Of a DNA stretch of 49,085 bases, positions 11,601 to 20,724 are shown piece after piece. The notes beneath the pieces were generated by a model. The model was given only the letters and a program-made list of their open reading frames with translations, did no database searches and was not told the origin of the DNA. Numbering within the stretch: position 1 is the stretch's first letter; each line of letters begins with the position of its first letter. Source of the stretch: Seminavis robusta (lineage: Eukaryota; Bacillariophyta; Bacillariophyceae; Naviculales; Naviculaceae); the NCBI GenBank assembly GCA_903772945.1, contig CAICTM010000777.1, positions 1-49,085 on the forward strand, given 5' to 3'. The position numbers and the translations under genes were made by a program.

Positions 11601-12687
11601 AGAGCCAACCCAGAGGAACGGCCATCTTTTGAAGAGGTAGACCTTCGCCTCAAGCGTGTGGAAGCCCGGGCTGAAAACAAGTCAACAACAGTCTCCCTCT
11701 TTGACATTTTTCCTCGCCATGTGGCAGAAGCACTGCGAGATGGAAAGAAGGTGGAACCTGAACACAAAGACCAAGTCACCATCTTCTTCAGTGACATTGT
11801 GAACTATACCGTAGGTTTTGGAATGATTGCACCTTCTTGCCAGTTAGTCCCCTCTGCAGCTTGATGCTGACACCCCTCTTGCTTTCTCCTTATAGCAAAT
11901 CTGTTCCGACTTAGATTCCCGCAAGGTGGCAGGGATGTTGGACCGTCTGTATAGCAAGTTTGACGCCCTCTCTGACAGCCATGAAGTGTTCAAGGTTGAA
12001 ACGGTTGGAGATGCCTACAGTGAGTTTGTTAGTGAACTAGCAAGGTGATGTGGAGCTCCCCCTCTCATGTGTTCTGGTTTTCTTATCTCTAAAAGTGGCC
12101 GTGACAAACCTGGTCAAGGATCAGCAAGACGACCATGTCAAAAGAATTGCTCAATTTGCTGTTGATGCTGTAAAGGCCGCCAATGAGACACTGATTGATC
12201 CAGATGATCCCGGGAAGGGGAATCTTGACATTCGGTGTGGATTCCACACTGGCCCTGTGGTGGCAGATGTGGTGGGATCCAGGAACCCAAGGTTAGATTG
12301 CTTGGTTTGGGTTGGCTTGCTCATCAAATATCACTATGGCTTCTCTCACGCATTTTGATGTATTGCTTCATTAGGTATTGCCTGTTTGGAGACACAGTGA
12401 ATACAGGTGAGTTCTGTTGGTGTCACTGGTGATTAATGGTTCTGCCAGCACTCACTTCTGGTCAATCTCTTTTTGAAGCATCCCGCATGGAGTCCAACAG
12501 TGAAAAGAACAAAATACTTTGCTCCAAGGCTTCAGCTGATGTCCTTCAAGACCAGAACTGGGACCTCGGCATCGTGCGGCGGGGTAGAATCAATGTAAAA
12601 GGCAAGGGGTCAATGTTGGTATATTGGATTGGGGATAACAAGATGGTTCCTGTCTGCCCACCTGAATCTGCAGCTCCTGTACAGTAG
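8661..12687 (+). CDS. Receptor-type kinase-guanylate cyclase with extracellular periplasmic-binding-like domain (8 exons)
   Basis: Exons 8661-11046, 11130-11185, 11269-11283, 11385-11810, 11896-12019, 12096-12291, 12375-12406 and 12479-12687 join in frame to 1147 residues; all introns are GT-AG, 72-101 bp. Domains in order: signal peptide (about 19-37), ligand-binding region resembling receptor/ABC type-1 periplasmic-binding folds with many N-glycosylation sites, Cys-rich EGF-like juxtamembrane segment, one TM helix (about 497-519), kinase (GKGTFG near 551, VAVKK near 568, a low-complexity insert of about 110 residues, HGDLKSGN near 778, DFG, WMAPE), signalling helix (LFDIFPRHVAEALRDGKKV) and class III cyclase. 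Cyclase motifs are FFSDIVNYT, KVETVGDAY and YCLFGDTVNTASRMES. The Glu and Cys at the base-reading positions predict GTP, so cGMP production. Unlike animal receptor cyclases the kinase motifs look intact. The ligand is unknown. Confidence 0.88.
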
Positions 12688-13465
12688 ATTGCTCTACAGT
12701 ATTCTTCATAGAAAGAATCCATCTTTCCAAAGTTAGTTTACTTCCTAGCTAGATACGGTAGGTTTAGAAGACTGGAGACCGACGACAGGCAAAGAAATCG
12801 GGATTCTACATACAAAACGCAGGGTGATGCCCGATCGAGTCGACGACGACGTTCCACCCACCCGCCCGTTTGTGGAAAGGTAGGGGCGGAAAAAAACACT
12901 GGCTATCTGCGCGTTTTCAAAAGAACAGGAAACGAGCCACCATTGGCTGTCGTCTCTTTACACTGAATAGGGCAAGAGCGAGAGGGTCACCGTGGAAGGT
13001 TTGTGCTTCGGTGGCTGGTCCATATGGTAAGGGTAGATGGGGTAGATTTGGGGTTGAGCAAAATTGTTTTACCGGGGCTACCTGCACCATTGGAGGGGCC
13101 GGCGTTGGAAAATTCCAACAAGCGGCAGAGCTGTAATTTGAGTACTACAATGTGCCACCAAATATGCCCCTGGGGTTAAGATTGCTCACGGATTGAATTC
13201 AAACATTCAAATCTCCAACAGCATTGGGACAAGAGACCGGAGACCCGAGCTGCAGTCTATAGGAAGACTATATTATGCACCGCCTAGGACGGGAAAATGA
13301 ATAAAACCTCCCAAGTAAGTGGTAACGATATGACGACAGAGAGATTGCTACAGGTATTCAAGTCATTCAACAACGTTTCCGCAATCCAAAGACGTCAGAC
13401 TTGAGTTCACATGGACAAAGGGCGAACAGTGCATAAGAAAGCTTCAAATGAACTCTTGCGCCTCC
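12688..13465. other. Intergenic region between convergent genes
   Basis: No coding frame with protein character. It lies between the 3' ends of the receptor cyclase and the convergent membrane-protein gene and should hold both polyadenylation regions; AATAAA-like AATGAATAAAACC lies near 13297. Confidence 0.5.
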
Positions 13466-14611
13466 TCAACCCAAGTCCTTGGTGGGCTCAGAATCGCCCC
13501 AGACACTGCAGTCTCGGGAAGAATCCATAAAAAAGCAAGGAACCGTTGGAGTCAAATCCTCCGGGACGCAGCCACTTTCTTTGGTCGCATCCTTCTTTGT
13601 TTCAACTTGGCCATCGCTAGGATTGCCACCCGTTTCTTGTTTCTGCACTCTGGTATCTTTCCCAAAGTCTTGTTCCCAATATGACTGATGCATGGTCTTC
13701 CAACATGCTTTGTAGAGAGGCACATCAACAGCAGTGAAGAAGATTGGAACCAGGGGTTGGACAATCTTGTTGATGAGGGGAATATCATTCCAATGCCGCA
13801 CAACGTAGAAAATGAGCATACCAACAGGCACAATGATACCAAACACATAGCTATATAGAGCACAAAGCTTCCCATAGAAGGCCATCAGCCTTGGGCTCTT
13901 GCCAATGAGAAGACTATCAATACCTTGTCGTTCATCACTTTCTAGATTGCCGGTCTTCCATTCTGGATTGCTCCTGGCATGATGTCGGGTGAAACGGCAA
14001 ACCGTTTGCCAGGCAAGCACACATTTGTGGTAGACATCAAAAATACTGCCATAAAGGCCAATGGCAAGAGTCTGAACAGAGGGGTTCCATTCTGTAAAGC
14101 AGAGGACAGCAATCAGGAGTGCAAAATGGTGGATCAGTCGCTGTCTTCTTGGATTGACCCAAATGTGCAGGATCCTGTCAGTGACATAGTATGGCATCGA
14201 TGCTCTAAGGGAAGGAAGGCAACAATAAATGAAATCATTGGTGTCAAGTTTGATGGCGCGGATGACCCAGTATGCAACCAATGGAGCCCACATGAGAAAC
14301 GTGAGGTTGTCCACAATGGAAAAGGCACTGTCATCTTGTACTTGGCTAGGAAGGTCCTTGTAAGTTGCACTGTGTTTTTTGAGAAGACCCAGAGTGGCAT
14401 GATGCATCAAAACCCGAAAATAAAGGAGGAAAAAGGTGATGGCCACGGTATGATCCAGCCATTTCTCCTGTTGTTCTTTGCTCTCCAGATGTTGTTGCAC
14501 CAGAATAGCCGAACTTCCAAGAGCAGAGAAGAAACAAGCGACCAACCCCAGCCAACATTGGAATTGTTTCTTCGCATCACCAAGCGTACTTGCCTCTCTG
14601 AAACTCGTCAT
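13466..14611 (-). CDS. Multipass membrane protein, paralogue of the gene at 5256-6440
   Basis: A 381-residue protein read on the minus strand, starting at the first in-frame ATG (14611, MTSFREAS); the frame is open a little further upstream but without ATG. Hydrophobic segments match those of the paralogue, and the same anchors recur: LPSQVQDDSAFSIVD, HIWVNP-x3-QR-x-IHHF, EWNPS, ARSNPEWKTG, and a late PLVPIFFTAVDVPLYKACW. The C-terminal 70 residues are hydrophilic and unrelated to the partner's tail. A weak resemblance to TLC-domain proteins is possible but unproven. The two copies point at each other with only the receptor cyclase between them, which suggests an old inverted duplication. Single exon. 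Confidence 0.75.
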   Translation of the reverse strand: MTSFREASTLGDAKKQFQCWLGLVACFFSALGSSAILVQQHLESKEQQEKWLDHTVAITFFLLYFRVLMHHATLGLLKKHSATYKDLPSQVQDDSAFSIVDNLTFLMWAPLVAYWVIRAIKLDTNDFIYCCLPSLRASMPYYVTDRILHIWVNPRRQRLIHHFALLIAVLCFTEWNPSVQTLAIGLYGSIFDVYHKCVLAWQTVCRFTRHHARSNPEWKTGNLESDERQGIDSLLIGKSPRLMAFYGKLCALYSYVFGIIVPVGMLIFYVVRHWNDIPLINKIVQPLVPIFFTAVDVPLYKACWKTMHQSYWEQDFGKDTRVQKQETGGNPSDGQVETKKDATKESGCVPEDLTPTVPCFFMDSSRDCSVWGDSEPTKDLG

Positions 14612-15318
14612 TTCTTTCGTCCGATGGTTTCGTTTCTGACCGAGCAACTTTGGTGGTGAGGATTTTGTCTTGCTAGTCTTGCTGATGCGTTCAAGAAAGG
14701 GTTACATTCAGCGTCCCCTAATTCGATCGTCGAGGATGAACCTTTCTTGTCTGGTTTCAGCGTGAAGGTTGCGTTTTGTGGTATGAGAGTGAAGGGAAGA
14801 AGAGAGAGAGAGCGTCAACGTTCAACGTGAAGTGAATAGTGAGAGCTTGGAAGAGGAAGTTTTCCACGCTCTGCGGAGTCGAATAAAGTCGCGTTTTATC
14901 CTTAACTCTGATCGTGTATCTTTGGACCTCAAATCTTTTTGGCGGCTCTTGCTCGACCACCACTCCCACCCATTCATAGCCAATGGCCTTAGGCTACCTC
15001 AACCAACCGAATTCCTTCAAGTCTTGTGCAGTTAGTCTAGATATAGTAGAGTCACAGAGGTCTGCGAGAAGTCCCTTGAGTTAGTTTGAGTTTGAGAAGA
15101 GACTGTTGGTTGAGCTAGTCTAATTGGCCCCATCAATTTGATTTAAGCTTGGGTAGCACAGCACAGCACAGCACAGCACGTCATCAGTGAGCCAGATCCA
15201 GAGGTTTCTAGCACTCGAGCTGTTGTCACCACCTGCCATCCAATCGAGTTGAGTCATTCTCAAAAGATACGAAAACTACTGAGTATACAAGATCAGTATA
15301 CAAGATACTATCAAGAAG
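14612..15318. other. Shared upstream region of two divergent genes
   Basis: About 0.7 kb between the start of the membrane-protein gene (minus) and the start of the RGG-glycosyltransferase gene (plus). No gene is seen. It should contain both promoters. It includes a GA-rich tract near 14797-14812 and the AGCAC pentamer repeat. Confidence 0.5.
15155..15179. repeat. AGCAC pentanucleotide microsatellite, five perfect copies
   Basis: Five uninterrupted AGCAC units about 140 bp before the start codon of the RGG-glycosyltransferase gene, probably in its promoter or 5' leader. Confidence 0.9.
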
Positions 15319-18300
15319 ATGAGTTCCTATGTTCCGCCGCACCGTCGCCGAAATACGGGAGATAACGCAAACTCGCAGCAGGGTTCCAATAATTCAAGAT
15401 TTGGAGACCGGCAAGGTGGTAGGGGAGGCAGAGGCGGAGGAAGGGGTGGTGGATACCAACGAGATGATGGATATCAGAATTCAGGAGGAAGATATTCGGG
15501 TCGTGGACGAGGAGGCCATGGTAGAGGTGGCGGTGGTGGTGGATATCGGAACAATAATTCACCTCCACGCGGTGGGTATGATGGGCCATCTCAGGAGCAG
15601 CAGCGAGGCGGAGATGATAACAATCGTCCTTCATTTGACAATCCTTGCCGCCAGCATGATGGGGCGCACCCTTGGCACGAGTGCCCCGCGAATCGCCACA
15701 GTCCAAATTATGATCCAACTCAGCAGCAGGGGGGCTACAATCAAGGGCGAGACTATGGAAGACGAAACAACTACAATAATGCACAGGATCATACTGATCA
15801 CGTGGATGCTGCTGCCTCGTCAGGTGGTTCCAATTCCAGATTTGCACAAGCCGAAAATAGTCGTTGGAATAATGATTCATCCGGCGGTAGAGGTGGTGGA
15901 TACCGACATCAGGATGATAGAAACAACAACAACAGAGACTATCACCAAGGAGGAAGATATTCGGGTGGCCGAGGAGGTGACCGAGGAGGTGGTGGTTATG
16001 GATATCATGGGAACAATAATTCACCTCCACGTGGTGGCTATTCGAATCAATATGATGGGCCATCTCAGCAGCAGCAGCGAGGAAGAGATGATAACAATCG
16101 CCCTTCGTTTGATAATCCCTGTCGACAGCATGATGGAGCGCACCCTTGGCATGAGTGTCCTGCCAATCGCAACAGTCGAAGCTATGATCCCACTCAGCAG
16201 GGGGGCTATCATCATCATCGTGACAACTACAACACAGGCCGAGGAGGAGGCAGAGGTTCTGGGGGTGGATATTACAACAACAACTCTGGAAGAGGAGGAG
16301 GTCGTTCCAATTACCAGCACGACAACAATAACCGGAACAGACAACAGCAACCACGACAGTACAACTATAAAACCCCCGAGATTCGTGGCATGCTGGGAGA
16401 TGCCGGAGATTCTCCGGAATGGTTGGCGGCGTGCAAAAAATTTCCAAATGGCGTGCCGCGGTTTGAGTCTCTCGACGAATGTACTCGGTGGTCCCTCGAC
16501 TACGTCTCCACACATGGGGGCAGCAACAATGCCGAGCCGCATCTCCAACACATTTTTACCATGTTGACGCACTGGCGTCACGTCAAGGACATGCTCCTGC
16601 CTTCCATACAGGCGGCTCGAAGGGAACCAAGCACAAAAACCAACGAAGAAGCCAGTAGCAACAATATCTACGAAAATCCCGAAAAGACGCAAGCCGTCAC
16701 GGCCGCCATGGATGCTCGATTGGACGTTCCCTTTCATCGCCGTACGACGGCCACCAGTACATGGAATACACTCCGTTATCTCTTTTTCCACATGCGATGT
16801 GGCATGTTTGTCATGATACGCAACGGTAAACTCCGCATCTTTAGTCCTTTTGTCAATCCCGAATATCGCAACACGTGGTCTCATGCACTGACCCTGGAAA
16901 ACGACGATTTGGACGCCTACTATGCCGAAAAGAGAAATAAATACCGACCGGAAAATGTCTGTCCCGACAAGAGTCAATGGTGGGCCAATGGGAACATCTT
17001 GTGCAATGAAGTGAGCAAACCCCGTAATGGTGCCAAGGATCAGCACTGGGGAGACCACTTTATGGCTCCCTTACGAGACATGTTGGCAGAAGCCTGTCGA
17101 CTGCGGGAAATGCCAGACTGCGAGTTCTTTCTCAACAAGAGAGATTATCCGCAATGTAAAGTCAACATGGAGAAAGGCGTGCCCGTGGAGCCGTACGGAT
17201 TCATTTACGACAAGGACGATCGTGATCCCGCACAGGATGTCGACTTGGCCCCCGAGCATACTTTCGCTTCGCTAGCACCGGTGGTATCCTTCTATGCCGC
17301 TTCGGAAGATCGCTTCACCGATCTGCCGTGGCCCAGCTCGGAAGATTGGGAGGCAGCCACTGGCAAAGTCTTTCCCCATACATTCATGCACAAGTACAAG
17401 CGAGGTGGAGAGCTGCAAATGCAGGGCAGTCCGCGTGATCTCTTCACCGAAGCCAATTTTCGAAAATTCGAGCGTTCTTGGGATGAAGGACGTGTTGCTA
17501 CCGCCTTTTTCCGTGGTACCGCATCGGGAGGAGGCACCACCCTTGACACCAATCAGCGTCTCAAGCTGGCGGATTTGTCGAACAGCTGGAAAGACGATCC
17601 CGTCAAAGGTGGGGAAGAGCCCTACTTGGATGCTGCCCTCACCGGTTGGAATCTGCGTGACAAGAAGATTGCCGAATCTCCCATGACCTTCCTCCGACCC
17701 AACACGCTCCCTTTTACTGCCGGTCGAGAGCATTTCACACCAATCTACGAACAGTCCAAATACAAGTATCTTGTCTATGTGGACGGCCACTGTGCTGCTT
17801 GTCGGTACGGCTTCCTCATGCGATTGGGGAGTGTCATTTTGAAGGTGGAATCCAGACAAGTCGCCGATCGACTCTGGTACTTTCCGCTTCTCCAACCCGG
17901 TGTAGATCACATCCCCGTCAAGGCGGATCTATCCGACCTCGAGGAGAAGATTCGTTGGTGCCGCGAGCATGACGATGAATGTCGCATTATCGGGGAAAAT
18001 GCCAAGCGGTTGTACGAGACCTATGTGGCACGAGAAGGGTTGTTGGACTATGTGCAAATGGCGTGCCGACGCATTGCCTCCAGATACGACCCCTGCGACG
18101 ACAACAAAACGTCCGTGGCCATTATTGTCCCGTATCGAGATTTGCATTCCTCCCAGCAACGAGCCGCTCATTTAAAACAGTTTGTGCCGCACATGCTAAA
18201 GTTCCTGTCCGGGCTGGAAAGTCAGGGTCGTATCGTGGACTACCACATTTACATTGTGGAACAGTCGGACGATGGTCGCAAATTCAACCGAGGCAAACTG

Positions 18301-18897
18301 CTCAACATTGGATTCCAAGCTGCCTCGCACGCCAAGGACAAGGCGCACGATGTGTTTATTTTCCATGACGTGGATTTGCTTCCCGACCAAGACTTGGGCC
18401 GTTGGTACAGCCAATACCCAACCCGTCCCATCCACATTGCACGTGTGTGGGATCGCTACAGCAACAACCCCAAGTATTTTGGTGGCGTCGTGTCCTTTTC
18501 TTCGTTGGACTTTCAGCGCATCAATGGATTCCCCAACAACTTTTGGGGGTGGGGTGGTGAAGATGACGAGATGCAGCGACGATTGGTCAAGGTGGGCGTC
18601 CAGTTTGACGCGCCCGACGCGGGAGCACTACAGGATTTGGAGGGCATGTCGTTGGAGGAAAAGTTGAATTTTCTGCGGCAGAACCGAGCCTGGAAGAATG
18701 CGGTCAAGTGGGAAGCTGCCGACGAGCACGATAAGACGTGGACGACGAATGGGTTGTCGGATTTGCAGTACGAGCACATCGAGACGGTGTTCCTGGACGA
18801 TACCGAGCATTCTTCCAAGATCACGGTCGATGTGCAGTTCAACGGCAATCACTGGACAAATGACAAGGCCGGCATCGATTTCCAGCGCCGAGATTAG
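15319..18897 (+). CDS. RGG-rich N-terminus fused to GT90/CAP10-like and beta-1,4-galactosyltransferase (GT7)-like domains
   Basis: One uninterrupted 1192-residue ORF. It begins MSSYVPPHRRR, similar to the YVPPH-type N-terminus of DDX3/Ded1 helicases. Residues about 25-350 are Gly/Arg/Asn-rich with RGG boxes and a duplicated block holding CRQHDGAHPWHEC near 110 and 268. From about 350 a folded region starts. Residues about 710-925 match CAP10/GT90 glycosyltransferases: FFRGTASGGG, YKYLVYVDGHCAACRYGFL, LRLGSVILKVES-like MRLGSVILKVES, and YETYV. Residues about 930-1192 match GT7: AIIVPYRD, NRGKLLNIGF, FHDVDLLPDQD (the DVD metal-binding motif) and NNFWGWGGEDDEM. There is no signal peptide or membrane anchor, odd for Golgi-type transferases. 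A cytosolic or nuclear RNA-associated role, or a wrongly extended start, are both possible. Confidence 0.8.
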   Translation: MSSYVPPHRRRNTGDNANSQQGSNNSRFGDRQGGRGGRGGGRGGGYQRDDGYQNSGGRYSGRGRGGHGRGGGGGGYRNNNSPPRGGYDGPSQEQQRGGDDNNRPSFDNPCRQHDGAHPWHECPANRHSPNYDPTQQQGGYNQGRDYGRRNNYNNAQDHTDHVDAAASSGGSNSRFAQAENSRWNNDSSGGRGGGYRHQDDRNNNNRDYHQGGRYSGGRGGDRGGGGYGYHGNNNSPPRGGYSNQYDGPSQQQQRGRDDNNRPSFDNPCRQHDGAHPWHECPANRNSRSYDPTQQGGYHHHRDNYNTGRGGGRGSGGGYYNNNSGRGGGRSNYQHDNNNRNRQQQPRQYNYKTPEIRGMLGDAGDSPEWLAACKKFPNGVPRFESLDECTRWSLDYVSTHGGSNNAEPHLQHIFTMLTHWRHVKDMLLPSIQAARREPSTKTNEEASSNNIYENPEKTQAVTAAMDARLDVPFHRRTTATSTWNTLRYLFFHMRCGMFVMIRNGKLRIFSPFVNPEYRNTWSHALTLENDDLDAYYAEKRNKYRPENVCPDKSQWWANGNILCNEVSKPRNGAKDQHWGDHFMAPLRDMLAEACRLREMPDCEFFLNKRDYPQCKVNMEKGVPVEPYGFIYDKDDRDPAQDVDLAPEHTFASLAPVVSFYAASEDRFTDLPWPSSEDWEAATGKVFPHTFMHKYKRGGELQMQGSPRDLFTEANFRKFERSWDEGRVATAFFRGTASGGGTTLDTNQRLKLADLSNSWKDDPVKGGEEPYLDAALTGWNLRDKKIAESPMTFLRPNTLPFTAGREHFTPIYEQSKYKYLVYVDGHCAACRYGFLMRLGSVILKVESRQVADRLWYFPLLQPGVDHIPVKADLSDLEEKIRWCREHDDECRIIGENAKRLYETYVAREGLLDYVQMACRRIASRYDPCDDNKTSVAIIVPYRDLHSSQQRAAHLKQFVPHMLKFLSGLESQGRIVDYHIYIVEQSDDGRKFNRGKLLNIGFQAASHAKDKAHDVFIFHDVDLLPDQDLGRWYSQYPTRPIHIARVWDRYSNNPKYFGGVVSFSSLDFQRINGFPNNFWGWGGEDDEMQRRLVKVGVQFDAPDAGALQDLEGMSLEEKLNFLRQNRAWKNAVKWEAADEHDKTWTTNGLSDLQYEHIETVFLDDTEHSSKITVDVQFNGNHWTNDKAGIDFQRRD
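15490..16220 (+). repeat. Internal duplication, offset about 474 bp, inside the RGG region
   Basis: Two diverged copies of a block encoding GGRYSG..., NNNSPPRGGY, DDNNRPSFDNPCRQHDG, AHPWHECPANR and YDPTQQ. The Cys codons of the two CRQHDG motifs start at 15646 and 16120, giving the 474-bp offset. Reading frame is kept. It explains the two zinc-knuckle-like motifs of the protein. Confidence 0.8.
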
Positions 18898-18983
18898 CCA
18901 TAAAAACAGAGGGCCTTGTCTGGGCTGGTAACATTCTAGCTCTACATTACTTGCTAGCCAGTTCTTTGGTTTGGCGTGGTTTC

Positions 18984-19787
18984 TTAGTAGGCTCTGATTA
19001 CATCCTGTTCTGGTTCTTCAAAGTCATCATCCTTGCCAACCAAAGTCAGTCGAACCCCAACCGGCAAGACAAACTCGTAGTCTCGAAAGTATTCTTGTTG
19101 AGCCGCTTGCAATGGTCTACTGGACTCGTACTCAATCTCTGCCAATATCCCCTTGTCATTCAACAAATAATTGGCCAGGGAAACAATATTGGTGGCCTTG
19201 ACCACAGCACAATTGGACAAGTTGGCGGAAACCAAAATTTGTCGCATGATCTCTCGCTCGTTGTGATAATAGTGCTGATAGTTTTGAAGGGTGGCAAAAG
19301 CACGAACCTTAATTTCCCGTGCCTGGACTACGGCAGGGCTCAGCTGAGACGAGACGGCCGCGTGAATGCGCTTCCACCGACCATGGGGTACCCCGGCACA
19401 GTCCAGCAAATGAGGGACGGTGTAGCGAGAATGACTCAGAGAACCATTTTCGTTCAGAACCAGTGACAAGCTGGTATTTTCTCGCGCCAATTCTTGCTTT
19501 TTCGCTTGTTTTTGTGTTTGCTTTTTTGTAGTCAGACCGGCAGCCGCAATCTCTTCGGCCTTCTTTTGGACTTTGGCGAATTCCTTGTCGCTGCTGTTGT
19601 CGCTGTTGTCGCCTTTTAATCCCAAGGACTGACGAGCTTCCCTTTCACATCGTCTGGCTTCTTCCAAGGATATCTTGTACTTTCTAGACAGGTAGGACCG
19701 GATCATCGTTGCGGCGACACTTGCTGGTGTCAAAAAGTATGGAACAGGAAGGTCCTGCGAAACATGAAAATCTGGAATTGAATTCAT
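18984..19787 (-). CDS. Hypothetical protein, 5' end at a satellite array
   Basis: A 267-residue ORF ending at 18984. The only ATG is at 19787, inside the satellite repeat, so the first ten residues (MNSIPDFHVS) derive from repeat-flanking DNA. The genomic run TTTCATGTTTCGCAG before GACCTTCC looks like a 3' splice site, so the true gene may have an upstream exon beyond or within the satellite. The central part (about 65-100) is Lys/Gln/Ala-rich and could be coiled coil. The C-terminal 150 residues look folded (HLLDCAGVPHGRWKRIHAAV, LQNYQHYYHNEREIMRQIL, VVKATNIVSLANYLL). I recognise no family. It converges with the glycosyltransferase gene, leaving 86 bp between stop codons. Confidence 0.55.
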   Translation of the reverse strand: MNSIPDFHVSQDLPVPYFLTPASVAATMIRSYLSRKYKISLEEARRCEREARQSLGLKGDNSDNSSDKEFAKVQKKAEEIAAAGLTTKKQTQKQAKKQELARENTSLSLVLNENGSLSHSRYTVPHLLDCAGVPHGRWKRIHAAVSSQLSPAVVQAREIKVRAFATLQNYQHYYHNEREIMRQILVSANLSNCAVVKATNIVSLANYLLNDKGILAEIEYESSRPLQAAQQEYFRDYEFVLPVGVRLTLVGKDDDFEEPEQDVIRAY

Positions 19788-20066
19788 CACTAATTAAATA
19801 TTTTCATCACCATTCATCACCATTCAACACATTGGTGATGAATTCATCACCATTCATCACATTTCATCACGGTTTCATCATTTTCATCACCATTCATCAC
19901 CATTCATTATCTCTATAGTAAAACAGTAGTATTTTTCATCACGATTCATCACCAGTCATCACGAATTAATCATTTTCATCACCATTCATCACCATTCAAC
20001 AAACTGGTGATGAATTCATCACCATTCATCACCATTAAACACATTAATCAAGAATTCATTATAATT
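19785..20066. repeat. CATTCATCAC satellite with embedded 20-bp palindromes
   Basis: A low-complexity array built from a 10-bp unit CATTCATCAC and variants. A higher-order unit of 172 bp is visible: the perfect palindrome TGGTGATGAATTCATCACCA occurs at 19833-19852 and again at 20005-20024 within nearly the same surroundings. The inner part (about 19910-19960) is more diverged. It encodes no credible protein. Confidence 0.85.
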
Positions 20067-20220
20067 AAACTATTTCATTATTTGCGGGACCTTCCAGTGT
20101 ATCTTTGGGGGTGGCAGGTCCATGTGCACTTCTAACCACAGCGATCTTTGAGGTCTAGTATCCAAGACTGAACGATGAATCCAAGACTGGCATCGAGATC
20201 CGGTTCGATAAAAAGCACGA

Positions 20221-20390
20221 TGCAACCTCACCGCAACATCTCGACTTAGAGACGCAGAATTCAGCCTTAGATCGATACAGCGCCTGAAGTGCTTTCGTTT
20301 TGTATACAAGCTCAAGATAAACACGCATGCAATCTCACCGCAGGATCTCGACTTAAAGCCGCAAAATCTAGACTTAGAGAACTGCGAGAG
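20221..20390. repeat. Imperfect direct repeat, offset 107 bp
   Basis: TGCAACCTCACCGCAACATC at 20221 recurs as TGCAATCTCACCGCAGGATC at 20328, and the following TCGACTTAGA...CTTAGA stretches also match with substitutions. It lies just outside the left end of the first transposon. Open frames across it are not convincing genes. Confidence 0.65.
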
Positions 20391-20429
20391 ACTGGCTCTT
20401 GGCGAGTCGAGCGAGTTTACCATTATTTG

Positions 20430-20437
20430 CACCGACC
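20430..20437. repeat. Left target-site duplication of element 1
   Basis: CACCGACC directly outside the left inverted repeat; its partner at 24435-24442 reads CACCCACC, a 7 of 8 match. Eight to nine bp is the duplication length known for Merlin/IS1016-type elements. Confidence 0.65.
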
Positions 20438-20472
20438 GGGTGCTGCGAAGCAGCACCAGCGTGACGTGGCAG
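20438..20472 (+). repeat. Element 1 terminal inverted repeat, partner-gene end, with hairpin
   Basis: Starts GGGT and ends in the shared core GTGACGTGGCAG. Positions 20439-20457 form a perfect hairpin GGTGCTGC-GAA-GCAGCACC (8-bp stem, 3-nt loop). The inner GCGTGACGTGGCAG (20459-20472) is repeated exactly, inverted, at 24400-24413. Confidence 0.88.
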
Positions 20473-20724
20473 AGGGCCTTGTAGGGCCTCAACGACTATC
20501 TTAAGAACGACTCAACTGACCAACCCGCAAGCCTGCCATGTTTTGCCGTCCAACTTTATTACACACAACTTTGGTCGCACCAGATTTTAAAGTGATCAAT
20601 TCCGCGATTACTTTTACTTAAAGGGGATCTACGCATTATATATTTTCTGGTTACTGGTTAGATTTCCGCCACTGTAACATTTCGAATTTCTTACCGTTAA
20701 ACCTCCTCACTTTTTCGTGACTTT

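Noticed and set aside
15329-16567. Second long plus-strand frame overlapping the RGG region
   Set aside because: It arises because the GGN-rich codons of the RGG region leave the alternative frame open; it has no domain and ends when the folded part begins.
20070-20492. Minus-strand 140-codon ORF
   Set aside because: It overlaps the 107-bp direct repeats and the transposon end, and has no domain; best explained by chance.
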